Part shown: in pieces, positions 1 to 8,161 of the stretch
Layout: each line of letters opens with the position of its first letter
How positions within the stretch are numbered: the stretch's first letter is position 1
NCBI GenBank assembly: GCA_027484655.1
Contig: JAIXSM010000047.1
Coordinates: forward strand, 1-40,041
Length of the DNA stretch: 40,041 nucleotides
Origin: Hyphomicrobiales bacterium
GTDB lineage: Bacteria > Pseudomonadota > Alphaproteobacteria > Rhizobiales > Beijerinckiaceae
Direction: 5' to 3'
The notes under the pieces: generated by a model
Database searches by the model: none
Seen by the model: the letters and a program-made list of their open reading frames with translations, nothing else
Told to the model about the DNA's origin: nothing
Position numbers and translations under genes: made by a program

Positions 1-167
1 ATGCCGAGTTTCTCCTGGAGCCTGTAATGCATGGCGAATTCGGTTCCGTTGTCGAAGGCCAGGGTCTTGCGCAGGGGAGCGGGAACCTGAGCGAGCATCG
101 CGATGAGCCGCTCGGCGGTTCGCTCGGCCTTCCGGTCTGGCGGGTGGTCGATCATGAGGTAGCGGTG
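1..167 (-). pseudogene. IS30-family transposase fragment, cut by the window edge
   Basis: Reading the minus strand from about 167 down to 1 gives an open frame containing DRKAERTAERLIAMLAQ and then LAFDNGTEFAMHY. These match the catalytic core of IS30-family DDE transposases, where the DNGTEF aspartate is one of the acidic metal ligands. The N-terminal part is absent: at about 167-175 the frame runs straight into a different transposase (IS630 type). The C-terminal part would lie left of the window. Family assignment is from remembered motifs. Whether the left part is intact cannot be seen. Confidence 0.6.
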
Positions 168-508
168 ACCCGCCGCCAGCGCACGACGCCATCCTTTTCC
201 CGATCAGGCCCCGCCTCAACGATAGCCGCAAGTTCTGAAAGTTTCGCAGCGCTCAGCCGGGCCTGAACGCCGCCCGCATGCACGTCGCGCAAACCATCAG
301 GCCCCTGATTGTTAAACCGGTGAACCCAGTCTCGAAGGGTTTGACGGTCCATTCCGCCTATACGGGCGGCATCTGTTCGGTTCATGCCATCCAGAACGGC
401 AGCCAGCGACAGGAGGCATCGACTTTGATTGTTGTCCTTGGCCTTGCGGGCAAGTCGACGCAAATCGGCTTAGGAATAGTCAGTCCGAAGAGGAAGGACG
501 GAAGACAT
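155..508 (-). pseudogene. IS630-family transposase N-terminal remnant
   Basis: The minus-strand frame begins with an ATG at 508 and reads MSSVLPLRTDYS, then a TAA stop near 466-468, then ADLRRLARKAKDNNQ in the same frame. It continues with the helix-turn-helix typical of IS630-type transposases (AARIGGMDRQTLRDWVHRF) and GVVRWRR. Similarity stops near 170, where IS30-like sequence begins, so the DDE catalytic domain is missing. Both the in-frame stop and the truncation show it is dead. The junction suggests deletion or insertion between two elements. Confidence 0.65.
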
Positions 509-683
509 GGCGCGAGTCTCCTCGCGCAAAGCGAATCAGAACTTGACCTTGAAAGGAATCCCCCATGAGTCAGGGGGACAAGCCGTTGGTATAACGCCAA
601 ACAACTGGACCGGGGAAAGCTCATCTGGTCCTCGGCGGCTGGTGGCGCGTTGTCGATATCTGCGGCGCATTTGGTCTATGTGG

Positions 684-813
684 CTGCCCAGCCTTATTGT
701 CACGCCGAATATGAATGGCATTGATCCGCAAGCCTAGCTTAAGGACATCCTCTCGCGCATTGCCGGCGCCCCGCGCATCGCTTCGATGAACTGCTCCCGT
801 GGAACTGGAAGCC
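684..813 (+). pseudogene. IS66-family transposase C-terminal remnant
   Basis: One plus-strand frame reads LPSLIVTPNMNGIDPQA, a TAG stop, then LKDILSRIAG. A second frame then reads PAHRFDELLPWNWKP. Put together this is the conserved C-terminal end of IS66 (TnpC-type) transposases, with the usual Trp codon after PQA changed to TAG and a frameshift near 765-775. Only the last 40 or so residues are recognisable. The DNA on either side (509-683 and 814-949) holds no convincing gene and is probably more degraded mobile DNA. Confidence 0.55.
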
Positions 814-949
814 GCAACCATCACCGCTCAAGCCTCCTGGAGAGCACAGGCAAAAAAGCCTGGTATCCTATCAAAGTCAGACGGCTTGCCTGCGGCCTCG
901 GGCGGATAGGTACACCAAATCGAAGGAAGCCGGGACGGAAAGAGGGATC

Positions 950-1576
950 TTATCGCCCTAGCATCCGAACGATGTTTTCTACTGCGATTCTGCGGTGCTC
1001 CATTGTGCCCGCAATCGGATTGTCATAGATGAACGGCCGCTCTACGAAACATAATGCCGAGCGTAATATCAATTGCATTTCCGATTCATTGAGTTCACGA
1101 AAAGTGTTGGTTAAATTCTTCCGTGCAGCTGCCAGGAAGGGCTTCACCATCGCATCGGCTCGGTCGTAGTCCTCATAAAAGCCGATTTTCAGAGCCATCC
1201 GGTGCTCATAATATCGAATGACTTTCGGATTTATCTTTTCCATGACCGTGAAGAATTTATCAATAAGAGTCTCAACAAGAACGTGCAGAGGCGCTTCTAG
1301 GTCAAAATCTTCAATGATTTGGGTAGCTTCCTTGATATACTTTTTCTGACCCTGTTCAATGAGCCAGATGAAAACATTCTCGACAGAAATCAGTCGCTTG
1401 TTGAGCGTGCCGAGCGAATAGCCGGATTTTGCCGCCAATAATCTGCTTGTAAGAAGCTCTGGATCAGCTTGTTCAAGCAAATTGCTTGCTGCTTCCAATA
1501 TATCTTCGAGCGTTTGGTTTGACCGATCCTGTTTGGTTGCTGCAAATTTGATATTAGCTTTATCAGGCATCGTCAT
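950..1576 (-). CDS. TetR-type transcriptional regulator
   Basis: This encodes 208 residues. The first 70 or so residues look like a TetR N-terminal DNA-binding domain: a helix with TLEDILEAASNLLEQ, then a helix-turn-helix around TSRLLAAKSGYSLGTLNKR. The remaining all-helical part would be the ligand-binding and dimerisation domain, and I do not recognise its ligand class. The gene is visibly AT-richer than everything else in the window and has non-local codon choice (many ATT, AAA, TTG), which points to recent acquisition. No target gene is adjacent: it sits alone between IS debris and a broken integrase. Likely a DNA-binding repressor; its regulon is unknown. Confidence 0.7.
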   Translation of the reverse strand: MTMPDKANIKFAATKQDRSNQTLEDILEAASNLLEQADPELLTSRLLAAKSGYSLGTLNKRLISVENVFIWLIEQGQKKYIKEATQIIEDFDLEAPLHVLVETLIDKFFTVMEKINPKVIRYYEHRMALKIGFYEDYDRADAMVKPFLAAARKNLTNTFRELNESEMQLILRSALCFVERPFIYDNPIAGTMEHRRIAVENIVRMLGR

Positions 1577-1786
1577 ACCTTGTGACCTGCCACTGACTAT
1601 TCATTCAGCAGCGATTAAAGCCTCGACGGATCTTGTACCGATTGTCGCAGGCGGAGCAATAGTAGATCTGCGGAGTTGGTCAGGGTTGCGCTGCTGATCG
1701 GCTCTTGCGGAGAGCTTGGGCGCGAAGGTTGCTAGCACTCTTACGCACATGATCAACGGGCGGGTTCTGACGGTCGCGTGCGGCGA

Positions 1787-2474
1787 TCAGGACGCTTCCA
1801 TAAGTTCCCGGCGCGCACATTGGACAGTACGGAGCGCCGGGAGCGGTATCGGAAGCCTCTCCCTTACGCCTGCATGGCGATCATAGTTGAGGCTTGAAAA
1901 CGCTTTGGGAGCATCTATGCCCGCTTCACTGGCCGCCAGATTGATCACAGCGCGCACGCACGAGACCATGCGAGCGATGCTGCTGCCTGTGAGACCTCTG
2001 CGCAGCAGATGGTCCCGAAACGCGTTCGCTTCTTTGCGCGTGATCGCCCAGATCGGCGCATCACCGCAGACCTCGACCAGATATGCGACGGCTCGGTCCG
2101 TGGTGCGTTCGAAGACCGCTGCTTTCTGGGCGGCCTTGAGACGCTTGTAGGTGGCCGTAGCCTCCAAAAGCGTAGGCGACGGGTCGCTCCAGCATCATCG
2201 ACGGTGTGGAGAAGCCTGCGATGGCATCAGGAGACCGCAGGAGATGCTTGCCCGGCAGGTCCACCCTCAGCGCGCGCAAGAAGCGCCAGTGACGCTCCAA
2301 ACGCTCAGCAGCTACGGCGGCCCGCGCAGCAGCGACGCTTGCCGATCTTGTTCGTAGTGAAAAGAAGATGCGGGACGATGTGTAATGGGACACGAGATCA
2401 CGCGGCGCCCGGCGCACAAAGTAGAAGACTCCAGCGTTACAGAAAACGAACCGCGCCGAAATGTTATACGACAT
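1787..2474 (-). pseudogene. tyrosine recombinase/integrase, frameshifted and truncated
   Basis: The first part (2474 to about 2195) reads as an integrase N-terminal arm (FYFVRRAPRDLVSHY, with an Arg/Ala-rich helix after it). After a frameshift near 2190-2210 the other frame continues with SDPSPTLLEATATYKRLKAAQ and the SAM-like core-binding domain (VCGDAPIWAITRKEANAFRDH, SSIARMVSCVRAVINLA, SSLNYDR). The protein then stops at 1787 before the catalytic domain. The Arg...HxxR...Tyr active site is therefore absent and cannot be found down to about 1600. It lies just downstream of the tRNA-Glu 3' end, the classical arrangement for a tRNA-targeting integrase. Confidence 0.7.
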
Positions 2475-2541
2475 GTTCTACGCCCCGCCCGTCTTAAGAC
2501 AGCGTTCAGAGCGTATTCAGCAACTTAGCGCGGGATTTTGG

Positions 2542-2614
2542 CGCTCCCTAGGGGACTCGAACCCCTGTTTTCGCCGTGAGAGGGCGACGTCCTAGACCGC
2601 TAGACGAAGGGAGC
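2542..2614 (-). tRNA. tRNA-Glu (anticodon CTC)
   Basis: On the minus strand the sequence starts GCTCCCTTCGTCTAG. It has an acceptor stem GCTCCCT/AGGGAGC, an anticodon stem TCGCC/GGCGA around loop CTCTCAC (anticodon CTC), and a T-arm with GGTTCGAGTCC. The discriminator base is G and CCA is not encoded. This is the minor Glu isoacceptor reading GAG. The broken integrase lies immediately beyond its 3' end. Confidence 0.93.
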
Positions 2615-2736
2615 GGCTCGCTGTCGCCAGCGAGGCGAGTTCTATAGCCGCGCCGGCCGCCATGGGCAAGCGGAAGTCTTCGGCGCCACGCATTTTTCTG
2701 CGCTTACGGCGGCACACGAGCTGAGCGGCGCGCCTC

Positions 2737-3885
2737 TCACGCAACGCTTTCCCGGGCCGGCTCTTTCAGGCCATCAAAGCTCGCGATTGCGGGAGGCTGG
2801 CGGTCATGGGGCTGCTGCGCCAGCGCACGGGTGAGGCGCAGAACATCGGCGCCCAGTTCCGAGATCGCGCGGCGCAGTTCGGCGTCCCCCTCCGGATCGG
2901 GCGCCTGCGCCCGGGCCAGCCTTTCGTGGAGCGACTCGGCTTCACTGCGCGCGACCTCCAGAGCCCCGGCCAACAGATCACGCTCCGCCTCGAGCGCTCG
3001 TTGCTGGTTGGCGAGCCGGCGCGCATCCTGGCGTTTGCCGCCAGAGCGAGAGCCAGCTTGACCCGGGTTTTCACGCAGCACCTCAAGGGAGCGGGCCTGA
3101 GCTGCAGCTTCGGCGGCGAGGCGCGTGCGGGCGCGTTGCGCCTCACGGGCGATCTTTTCTTGCTCCTTCAGCCGTATCCGCAGGTCGTCGATAGTCTTTT
3201 GCGCAGTCTCGCGCCGCCGTGTGACCGCGGCGAGGCTCTTCGCCATGGTCTTCCGCTCTTGCTCGGCGAGATCGGCGATTGACGTCTTGTCCACGGCGAC
3301 GTCACGGGCGACTGCAAGCTCCCGGCCTGTCTCCTCAAGCCGGATCTCCAGGCTCTCGAGCCGCGTCTCAAGGCTGGCGATCAAAACGCGGCGCTCCTCG
3401 GCAAGATCAGCGGCGGCGCGCAGACGCCGCCCCGTTTCAGCCAACTGGTCGAACCGGCGATGGGTCAGCGCGAGCGCGTCGTGCAATTCCTTCTCGGTCG
3501 CCGCGGCGATCCCCGCGCTTTCGTCCGCCTCGCGACGCAGACGCGCGAGGTCAGTCTCCAGCTCCGCGACACGCTTCTGTCGCCCGTCCAGCGCAAGCGC
3601 CAATTCCGCGGCGCGGGTGGCCTGCCGACCTATCTCCGCCCTATCCCGTGCGCGGGAGTCAGCCAACGCCTCCGCCGATTGCTCGATCCGTCGATGCTCG
3701 GTCGCGAACTCCGCACGCAAACGGTCGCGTTCCGCCGCAATCTCCGCAAGGGAAAGTGGCAGACGGCGCTCAAGGCGGCTCGCAGATAGCCGAAGGGCCC
3801 GCCGCCAGACCGCCGGGAGAAACAAAAGCGCCAGAAGCCCCGCAAGCAGGAACCCCAGCGAAAAGATCATGAGCTGTTCGATCAC
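2737..3885 (-). CDS. membrane-anchored coiled-coil protein, function unknown
   Basis: This encodes 382 residues. One hydrophobic segment (about residues 5-27, MIFSLGFLLAGLLALLFLP) is followed by a basic stretch (WRRALRLSASRLERRLPLS). From about residue 45 to 345 it is almost continuous heptad-rich, Ala/Glu/Arg/Leu coiled coil. This suggests an inner-membrane anchor with a long cytoplasmic rod. I recall similar proteins of unknown function in other alphaproteobacteria, with a conserved N-terminus of this type. The start is a GTG at 3885; an ATG five codons later (3870) is equally possible. A role in envelope organisation or as a scaffold is inference only. Confidence 0.75.
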   Translation of the reverse strand: MIEQLMIFSLGFLLAGLLALLFLPAVWRRALRLSASRLERRLPLSLAEIAAERDRLRAEFATEHRRIEQSAEALADSRARDRAEIGRQATRAAELALALDGRQKRVAELETDLARLRREADESAGIAAATEKELHDALALTHRRFDQLAETGRRLRAAADLAEERRVLIASLETRLESLEIRLEETGRELAVARDVAVDKTSIADLAEQERKTMAKSLAAVTRRRETAQKTIDDLRIRLKEQEKIAREAQRARTRLAAEAAAQARSLEVLRENPGQAGSRSGGKRQDARRLANQQRALEAERDLLAGALEVARSEAESLHERLARAQAPDPEGDAELRRAISELGADVLRLTRALAQQPHDRQPPAIASFDGLKEPARESVA

Positions 3886-3977
3886 GCGCGCAGCAACGTT
3901 TGTTCAGCCAGAGTGCGACCATGGCACGCACGGCGTTGGAAAGCAAAACGCGAGCGGCGCCATGAACCTACTCGCGC

Positions 3978-4562
3978 TCAGAAGGGGTTCCAAGTCGACC
4001 GCGGGGTGAACTTCAGATAGCCCAGATTCACGCCAAGACGCGCCCCGACGCCGGAGCGGATCGGCACCAGAACCACTTCATCCGCCACAAGAGCCGTGAA
4101 GCCGAAACCGCCCACCAGGTAGGCCGACCCGTCAATGCCCCCGAAGCGACGGAAGATCGCATTTGTGGACGGCAGATTGTAGACGAGCATCATTGTTCGC
4201 GCGCCATCCGCCCCGGCGTCAAAGCCCAGCGACGGCCCCTGCCAGTAGACGCGATGGTCGCCCGCGTTGCGGGTGTACATGACGCCTTCGCCAAAGCGGG
4301 CGCCTGCGATGAACGCGCCCGAAGCTTCCTGCCCAAGGATGTAGGCGTTTGGTTGTCCCCAGCGTTTCGTCGCCTCCTCGACAACGGAAGCGAGCCCGCG
4401 GGACACCGTACCGAAGAACTGATGACCGTTGTCCAGCAACTCCCGGGAGGTGAAGCGCTGCGGCCGCGCCGCCTGCGCGGAGGCCTGCCCAGGCGTTAGA
4501 ACGCCGACCGCAGCGGCGGCCCCCAGCATGCCCACAATGTCCCTGCGCGAATGCGAGCGCAT
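3978..4562 (-). CDS. DUF1134 exported protein
   Basis: From the ATG at 4562 (preceded by GGAG 8 bases upstream) this gives 194 residues. The N-terminus (MRSHSRRDIVGMLGAAAAVG, ending ASAQA) is a twin-Arg-like signal peptide, so the product is probably periplasmic. The mature part carries the DUF1134 signature: GQEASGAFIAGARFGEGVMY, then VYWQGPSLGFDAGADGART, then a Gly-rich stretch. The family is common in Alphaproteobacteria and resembles SYLF-type lipid-binding proteins in its glycine-rich repeats, but its function is not established. An upstream in-frame start at 4589 lacks a good ribosome site and would bury the signal. Confidence 0.82.
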   Translation of the reverse strand: MRSHSRRDIVGMLGAAAAVGVLTPGQASAQAARPQRFTSRELLDNGHQFFGTVSRGLASVVEEATKRWGQPNAYILGQEASGAFIAGARFGEGVMYTRNAGDHRVYWQGPSLGFDAGADGARTMMLVYNLPSTNAIFRRFGGIDGSAYLVGGFGFTALVADEVVLVPIRSGVGARLGVNLGYLKFTPRSTWNPF

Positions 4563-4807
4563 GTTTGTCACTCCGTGGAGGCCGCCCAAGGCGGCCGTTG
4601 AACCGGTGGTCGAACGTGCGCGTCGGGTGCGCTCGAAGCCGCGAAGCTGATCCCGGCTCCCGGCGAATACAGGGACAAACTTTGTCCCTCCCGTGGCGAA
4701 GTCTCTGCGCCGGAACTTTGTGACGACAATGCGCGGCCAGGGTTAACAATTTCTTTTCACGACGGGTTTTGGCGCGGTTTCCCGTTCAGGGGCCAACCGT
4801 TGGCGGA

Positions 4808-5641
4808 TCAGGCCGGCGGCGTCTGCGCCCACGCCACGAAGTTCCCGTTCTCGTAGCCGGCCTTTCCGTAGGCGAGCGGCGCGCCAGCTGAATCCAGCGT
4901 CACGCCACCCGCAGCGCGCAGCACGGCGTCGCCCGCTGCGGTGTCCCATTCCATGGTTCGTCCAAATCGCGGGTATAGGTCCGCAACGCCCTCCGCCAAC
5001 AAACAGAATTTGACCGACGAGCCCATCGGACGGGTCTCGGCGACGCCCGCCCGGGCGAGATAGTCGTCCACCCTCGGGTCGCCATGGGAGCGACTCACGA
5101 GCGCAACGGGCAAGCGCGTTCCGAGGGCCGGCCGGCAGACCGGCGTCAGCGAGGCTACCTCCGGCGCAGCCGCATGGGCGGGCACAACGCCTGCGCGCGC
5201 GACCGGCTGACCCGTCATCAGGTCGCCCAGCCACAATCGGCCGTCCGCGGGCACATAGACCACGCCAGCGACCGGGGCGCCATCACTGACGAGCGCGATG
5301 TTGACGGTGAACTCGTCACGCCCAGCCACGAATTCGCGCGTCCCATCAAGCGGATCCACCAGAAAGAACATCCCGGACTGCGCCGGCGCCTGCCCGGCTG
5401 AGACCGCTTCCTCGCCAACAGCTGGAACGTCGGGGAATTGGGCGGCGAGCGCGTCAAGAATAACTCGCTCGGCGCGCTCGTCCGCCTCGGTGACCGGAGA
5501 CGCGTCGGACTTCAGCCGCATAGCTGCCCCCCGCGCGCGCGCATCGAGGATCTCGGCCCCGGCGGCGACCGCCGCACTGACCATGATCTGCATGAGCCCA
5601 CGTTCGGCCAAAGCGGCTAACCGGTCAGCGACAAGCTTCAT
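4808..5641 (-). CDS. cysQ: 3'(2'),5'-bisphosphate nucleotidase CysQ (inositol monophosphatase family)
   Basis: This encodes 277 residues, the usual family size. The metal-binding motifs of the IMPase superfamily are present: GEEA near residue 76, DPLDGTREF near residue 96 and WDTAAGDAVLRAAGG near residue 231. The SPVTEADERAE stretch and DEFTVNIALV are typical of CysQ rather than true inositol phosphatases. CysQ removes the 3'-phosphate from adenosine 3',5'-bisphosphate (and PAPS), relieving product inhibition in sulfate assimilation. It acts in the cytoplasm or at the inner membrane. An internal Met at residue 17 (5593) is an alternative start. It is transcribed away from chpT, with about 190 bases between them. 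Confidence 0.85.
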   Translation of the reverse strand: MKLVADRLAALAERGLMQIMVSAAVAAGAEILDARARGAAMRLKSDASPVTEADERAERVILDALAAQFPDVPAVGEEAVSAGQAPAQSGMFFLVDPLDGTREFVAGRDEFTVNIALVSDGAPVAGVVYVPADGRLWLGDLMTGQPVARAGVVPAHAAAPEVASLTPVCRPALGTRLPVALVSRSHGDPRVDDYLARAGVAETRPMGSSVKFCLLAEGVADLYPRFGRTMEWDTAAGDAVLRAAGGVTLDSAGAPLAYGKAGYENGNFVAWAQTPPA

Positions 5642-5829
5642 CTTCCGTCCTTGCCAATGGGAGTGTTCTTGTGGGCGTTACAACGACTCTGGCCAACACA
5701 CCCGCACGGGGGTATGAGCCTAGTGCTTCGCTTGCGGCCTGCGCGATTCGCGCGCCGCACCGCGCGGGCTGTGTATAGGCCCGGCAACGACTTCTGACGC
5801 TTGCGCCAGTCGCGCCAACCTCGGACGGA

Positions 5830-6483
5830 ATGATGCCCGCTATCAGCCTCGATGCTCTCGATCTCGCCGCCCTGCTCTGCTCGCGCGTTTGTCATGACGT
5901 TATCAGCCCCGTGGGCGCCATCGTGAACGGCCTCGAAGTCCTCGAAGAGGAAAAAGACGCCGAGATGCGGGCGATCGCAACCGATCTCATCAAGAAAAGC
6001 GCCCGGACGGCTTCGGCTAAACTGCAGTTTTGCCGCCTGGCGTTTGGCTCGGCCGGCTCCGCAGGGGCGCTCATAGACACCGGCGACGCAGAGCAGGTGG
6101 CGCGCAACCTCCTCGCCGATGATCGCACGCGGCTGGAGTGGACTGCGCCGCGCGCGCTCATGCCAAAAAACAAGGTCAAGCTTATCCTCAACATGTGCCT
6201 GATTGGCGCAGCAGCGATCCCACGCGGCGGACTGCTGAAGGTCGAGGTGCTCGGCGAGGGGGACGACGCGTCCCTCGTGGTCTTCGCGAATGGTCCCAAT
6301 ATGCGTCTCGCCAGCGGGATACCCTTGCTGTTGCAGGGCGAGCCCGAGGGCGGATCGGTGGATGCCCATGGCATCCAGGCGTTTTATACGGGAATGGTGG
6401 CGCGCGCGTCCGACCTCGAGATCAAGGCGGAGGCCAGCGTCGAGGGCGTGCGGATCGTCGCGTCGCCCGCAGCTCAAACCTGA
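5830..6483 (+). CDS. chpT: histidine phosphotransferase ChpT
   Basis: This encodes 217 residues. The first helical-hairpin domain carries the phospho-accepting histidine in SRVCHDVISPVGAI (His22), followed by NGLEVL. The C-terminal half is the degenerate histidine-kinase-like ATPase fold of ChpT (KNKVKLILNMCLIGAAAIPRGG, VDAHGIQAFYTG). In Caulobacter and relatives ChpT takes phosphate from CckA and passes it to CtrA and CpdR, controlling CtrA activity and stability. Here it lies directly upstream of a single-domain response regulator, and ctrA lies convergently just beyond. A GGACGGA sequence precedes the ATG. CckA and CpdR are not in the window. Confidence 0.92.
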   Translation: MMPAISLDALDLAALLCSRVCHDVISPVGAIVNGLEVLEEEKDAEMRAIATDLIKKSARTASAKLQFCRLAFGSAGSAGALIDTGDAEQVARNLLADDRTRLEWTAPRALMPKNKVKLILNMCLIGAAAIPRGGLLKVEVLGEGDDASLVVFANGPNMRLASGIPLLLQGEPEGGSVDAHGIQAFYTGMVARASDLEIKAEASVEGVRIVASPAAQT

Positions 6484-6534
6484 CTTTAACTTTCGTGCTT
6501 TAGCTTCGGCTTCGCTTGCAACAGAGGCGGGGCC

Positions 6535-6900
6535 ATGAAGCATTTGCTTGTCATCGACGATTCCGCAATCATCAGAAAAATCGCCCGCCGGGTTGGAGAA
6601 GCTGACGGGCTGCGCGTGACCGAGGCCGAGTCCTGCGCCGAGGCGGCGCAGGTTTGCGACCAGGAGCTGCCGGACGTGATCCTGCTTGATCGCGCCATAG
6701 ACGGCGGACAGACCGTTGATTTCGTCGCGAAGCTGCGCGAAGCGTATGGGGCGGACCACCCGAAGGTGATCTACTGCTCCATCGAGAACGATCCGATTTA
6801 CATGGCCATGTCGATGCGGCACGGCGTCAATGATTACCTCGTGAAGCCGTTCCACCTCGACGTCATTCGAGAGAAACTCGCCCGCGCCCTCAGCGCGTGA
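6535..6900 (+). CDS. single-domain response regulator downstream of chpT
   Basis: This is a 121-residue receiver domain with nothing attached. The acidic pocket Asp8/Asp9 (VIDDSAII), the phospho-acceptor Asp52 (VILLDRAIDG) and Lys104 (YLVKPFH) are all present, so it should be phosphorylatable. There is no output domain, so it probably acts by protein contact or as a phosphate sink. It follows chpT by 51 bases in the same direction and likely shares a transcript. The sequence does not look like CpdR. It fits the uncharacterised receiver that often accompanies chpT. A strong hairpin terminator follows. Confidence 0.85.
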   Translation: MKHLLVIDDSAIIRKIARRVGEADGLRVTEAESCAEAAQVCDQELPDVILLDRAIDGGQTVDFVAKLREAYGADHPKVIYCSIENDPIYMAMSMRHGVNDYLVKPFHLDVIREKLARALSA

Positions 6901-6915
6901 ATTGCCCCAAAAAGG

Positions 6916-6941
6916 AAAGACCCGGCATGCACCGGGTCTTT
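6916..6941. terminator. bidirectional intrinsic terminator between the response regulator and ctrA
   Basis: AAAGACCCGG and CCGGGTCTTT form a perfect 10-bp stem around loop CATGCA. There are A residues on one side and T residues on the other, so it can terminate both convergent genes (the response regulator on plus, ctrA on minus). Confidence 0.85.
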
Positions 6942-6964
6942 GCTTGCGGATCCGCAGTGTTCGC

Positions 6965-7666
6965 TCAGGCGGTGATGCGCTCGTCTGAATCGTTGGGTTC
7001 GCGCAGCACATAGCCACGGCCCCAAACCGTTTCGATGTAGTTGCGGCCCTGGCTCGCATTGGCGAGCTTCTTGCGCAACTTGCAGATGAACACGTCGATG
7101 ATCTTCAGTTCGGGCTCGTCCATGCCGCCGTAGAGATGATTAAGGAACATCTCTTTCGTGAGCGTGGTCCCCTTGCGCAGGGAGAGCAGCTCCAGCATCT
7201 GGTATTCCTTGCCCGTCAGATGCACGCGGTTGCCGCCCACCTCGACAGTTTTCTGGTCAAGGTTCACCACAAGATCGCCGGTGACGATGATGGACTGGGC
7301 GTGACCCTTCGAGCGCCGCACGATCGCGTGAATGCGGGCGACAAGCTCATCCTTGTGAAACGGCTTGGTGAGGTAGTCGTCGGCTCCGAAGCCGAGGCCC
7401 TTCACCTTGTCCTCAATGCCGGCAAGGCCTGACAGGATCAGGATCGGCGTTTTGACCTTGGCGACGCGCAGCGTGCGCAACACCTCATATCCGGACATAT
7501 CGGGCAGGTTGAGATCAAGCAGAATAATGTCGTAATCGTAAAGCTTCCCGAGGTCGATGCCCTCTTCCCCGAGATCGGTAGCATAAACATTGAAATTCTC
7601 GGACTTCAGCATCAACTCGATGCTTTGTGCGGTGGCGCTGTCGTCCTCGATGAGTAATACGCGCAT
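6965..7666 (-). CDS. ctrA: cell-cycle master regulator CtrA
   Basis: This encodes 233 residues from the ATG at 7666 (GGGGAC precedes it); a longer in-frame start at 7765 has no support. The receiver domain (1-120) has the phospho-acceptor Asp51 in [11 protein letters not shown] and Lys in [10 protein letters not shown]. The OmpR-type winged helix (about 130-225) has [19 protein letters not shown] and [14 protein letters not shown]. This is essentially the canonical CtrA sequence. In Alphaproteobacteria CtrA activates flagellar, division and methylation genes and, in Caulobacter, blocks replication initiation. The C-terminus ends in hydrophobic and alanine residues (ITA), compatible with a ClpXP degron. 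Upstream DNA carries TTAA half-sites and GANTC sites consistent with autoregulation. Confidence 0.97.
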   Translation of the reverse strand: MRVLLIEDDSATAQSIELMLKSENFNVYATDLGEEGIDLGKLYDYDIILLDLNLPDMSGYEVLRTLRVAKVKTPILILSGLAGIEDKVKGLGFGADDYLTKPFHKDELVARIHAIVRRSKGHAQSIIVTGDLVVNLDQKTVEVGGNRVHLTGKEYQMLELLSLRKGTTLTKEMFLNHLYGGMDEPELKIIDVFICKLRKKLANASQGRNYIETVWGRGYVLREPNDSDERITA

Positions 7667-8161
7667 GTCAGGTCCCCACCCTTGCCCCAAAAATCGACTG
7701 TCGGCCAGGCACGCGCCAATCACGAATGACACAAGGTGCGGGCAGAACGAATCTGCTGACACCACTTCGTGAGGTTAACGCGTGTTGGTTAACAAACAGT
7801 GATTCCGCGTGGCAAGCGCCAAATTGTGAGCTCCGTCCCGCCCCCCGCAAATCCGCGCCTGCACTCTTCCCAAGGGAAATGAAAACAGACGACTGCAAGG
7901 CCCGGCATCGGGTCGCTCCCGACGCGGATCGCCGCAAAAACGGCGGCTCGCCGAGGCCGGAGACGACGCTGCATTGTTAACCCATCCGGTTAACAGCCGG
8001 TTACCAGCCCGCCTGGCGGCCTCTACCGGGCGTCTGCAAATTGCGTAATCCACAGACGCCAGTAACCAAAGAGCAACTTTGAGCGGTCATGATCTTGATG
8101 TCTCGCGGGCCCACAGCGGCGGTCTCCGCCGTAAGATGCGTAGAGTTCGGAGTGTTGCGTA
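7667..8161. promoter_or_regulatory. ctrA/fliJ divergent intergenic region with TTAA half-sites and GANTC sites
   Basis: This noncoding stretch of 495 bases separates ctrA (minus) and fliJ (plus). TTAA half-sites lie at 7775-7778, 7789-7792, 7977-7980 and 7990-7993. The last, with TTAC at 8001-8004, makes TTAA-N7-TTAC, one base off the known CtrA box TTAA-N7-TTAA. The other pairs have spacings of 10 and 9, so those are only half-site candidates. GANTC (CcrM methylation) sites lie at 7749-7753 and 7801-7805, upstream of ctrA, where Caulobacter also has one. Sites are read directly; their function is inferred from the Caulobacter model. Confidence 0.5.

Noticed and set aside
3125-4009. A 294-residue plus-strand open frame opposite the coiled-coil gene
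   Set aside because: It is a Ser/Arg/Ala-rich reading of the antisense strand of a GC-rich gene, with no ribosome site and no recognisable motif.
5638-7059. A 473-residue minus-strand open frame across chpT and its receiver
   Set aside because: The plus-strand chpT and receiver genes with all catalytic residues explain this DNA. The antisense frame shows no domain and lacks a start signal.
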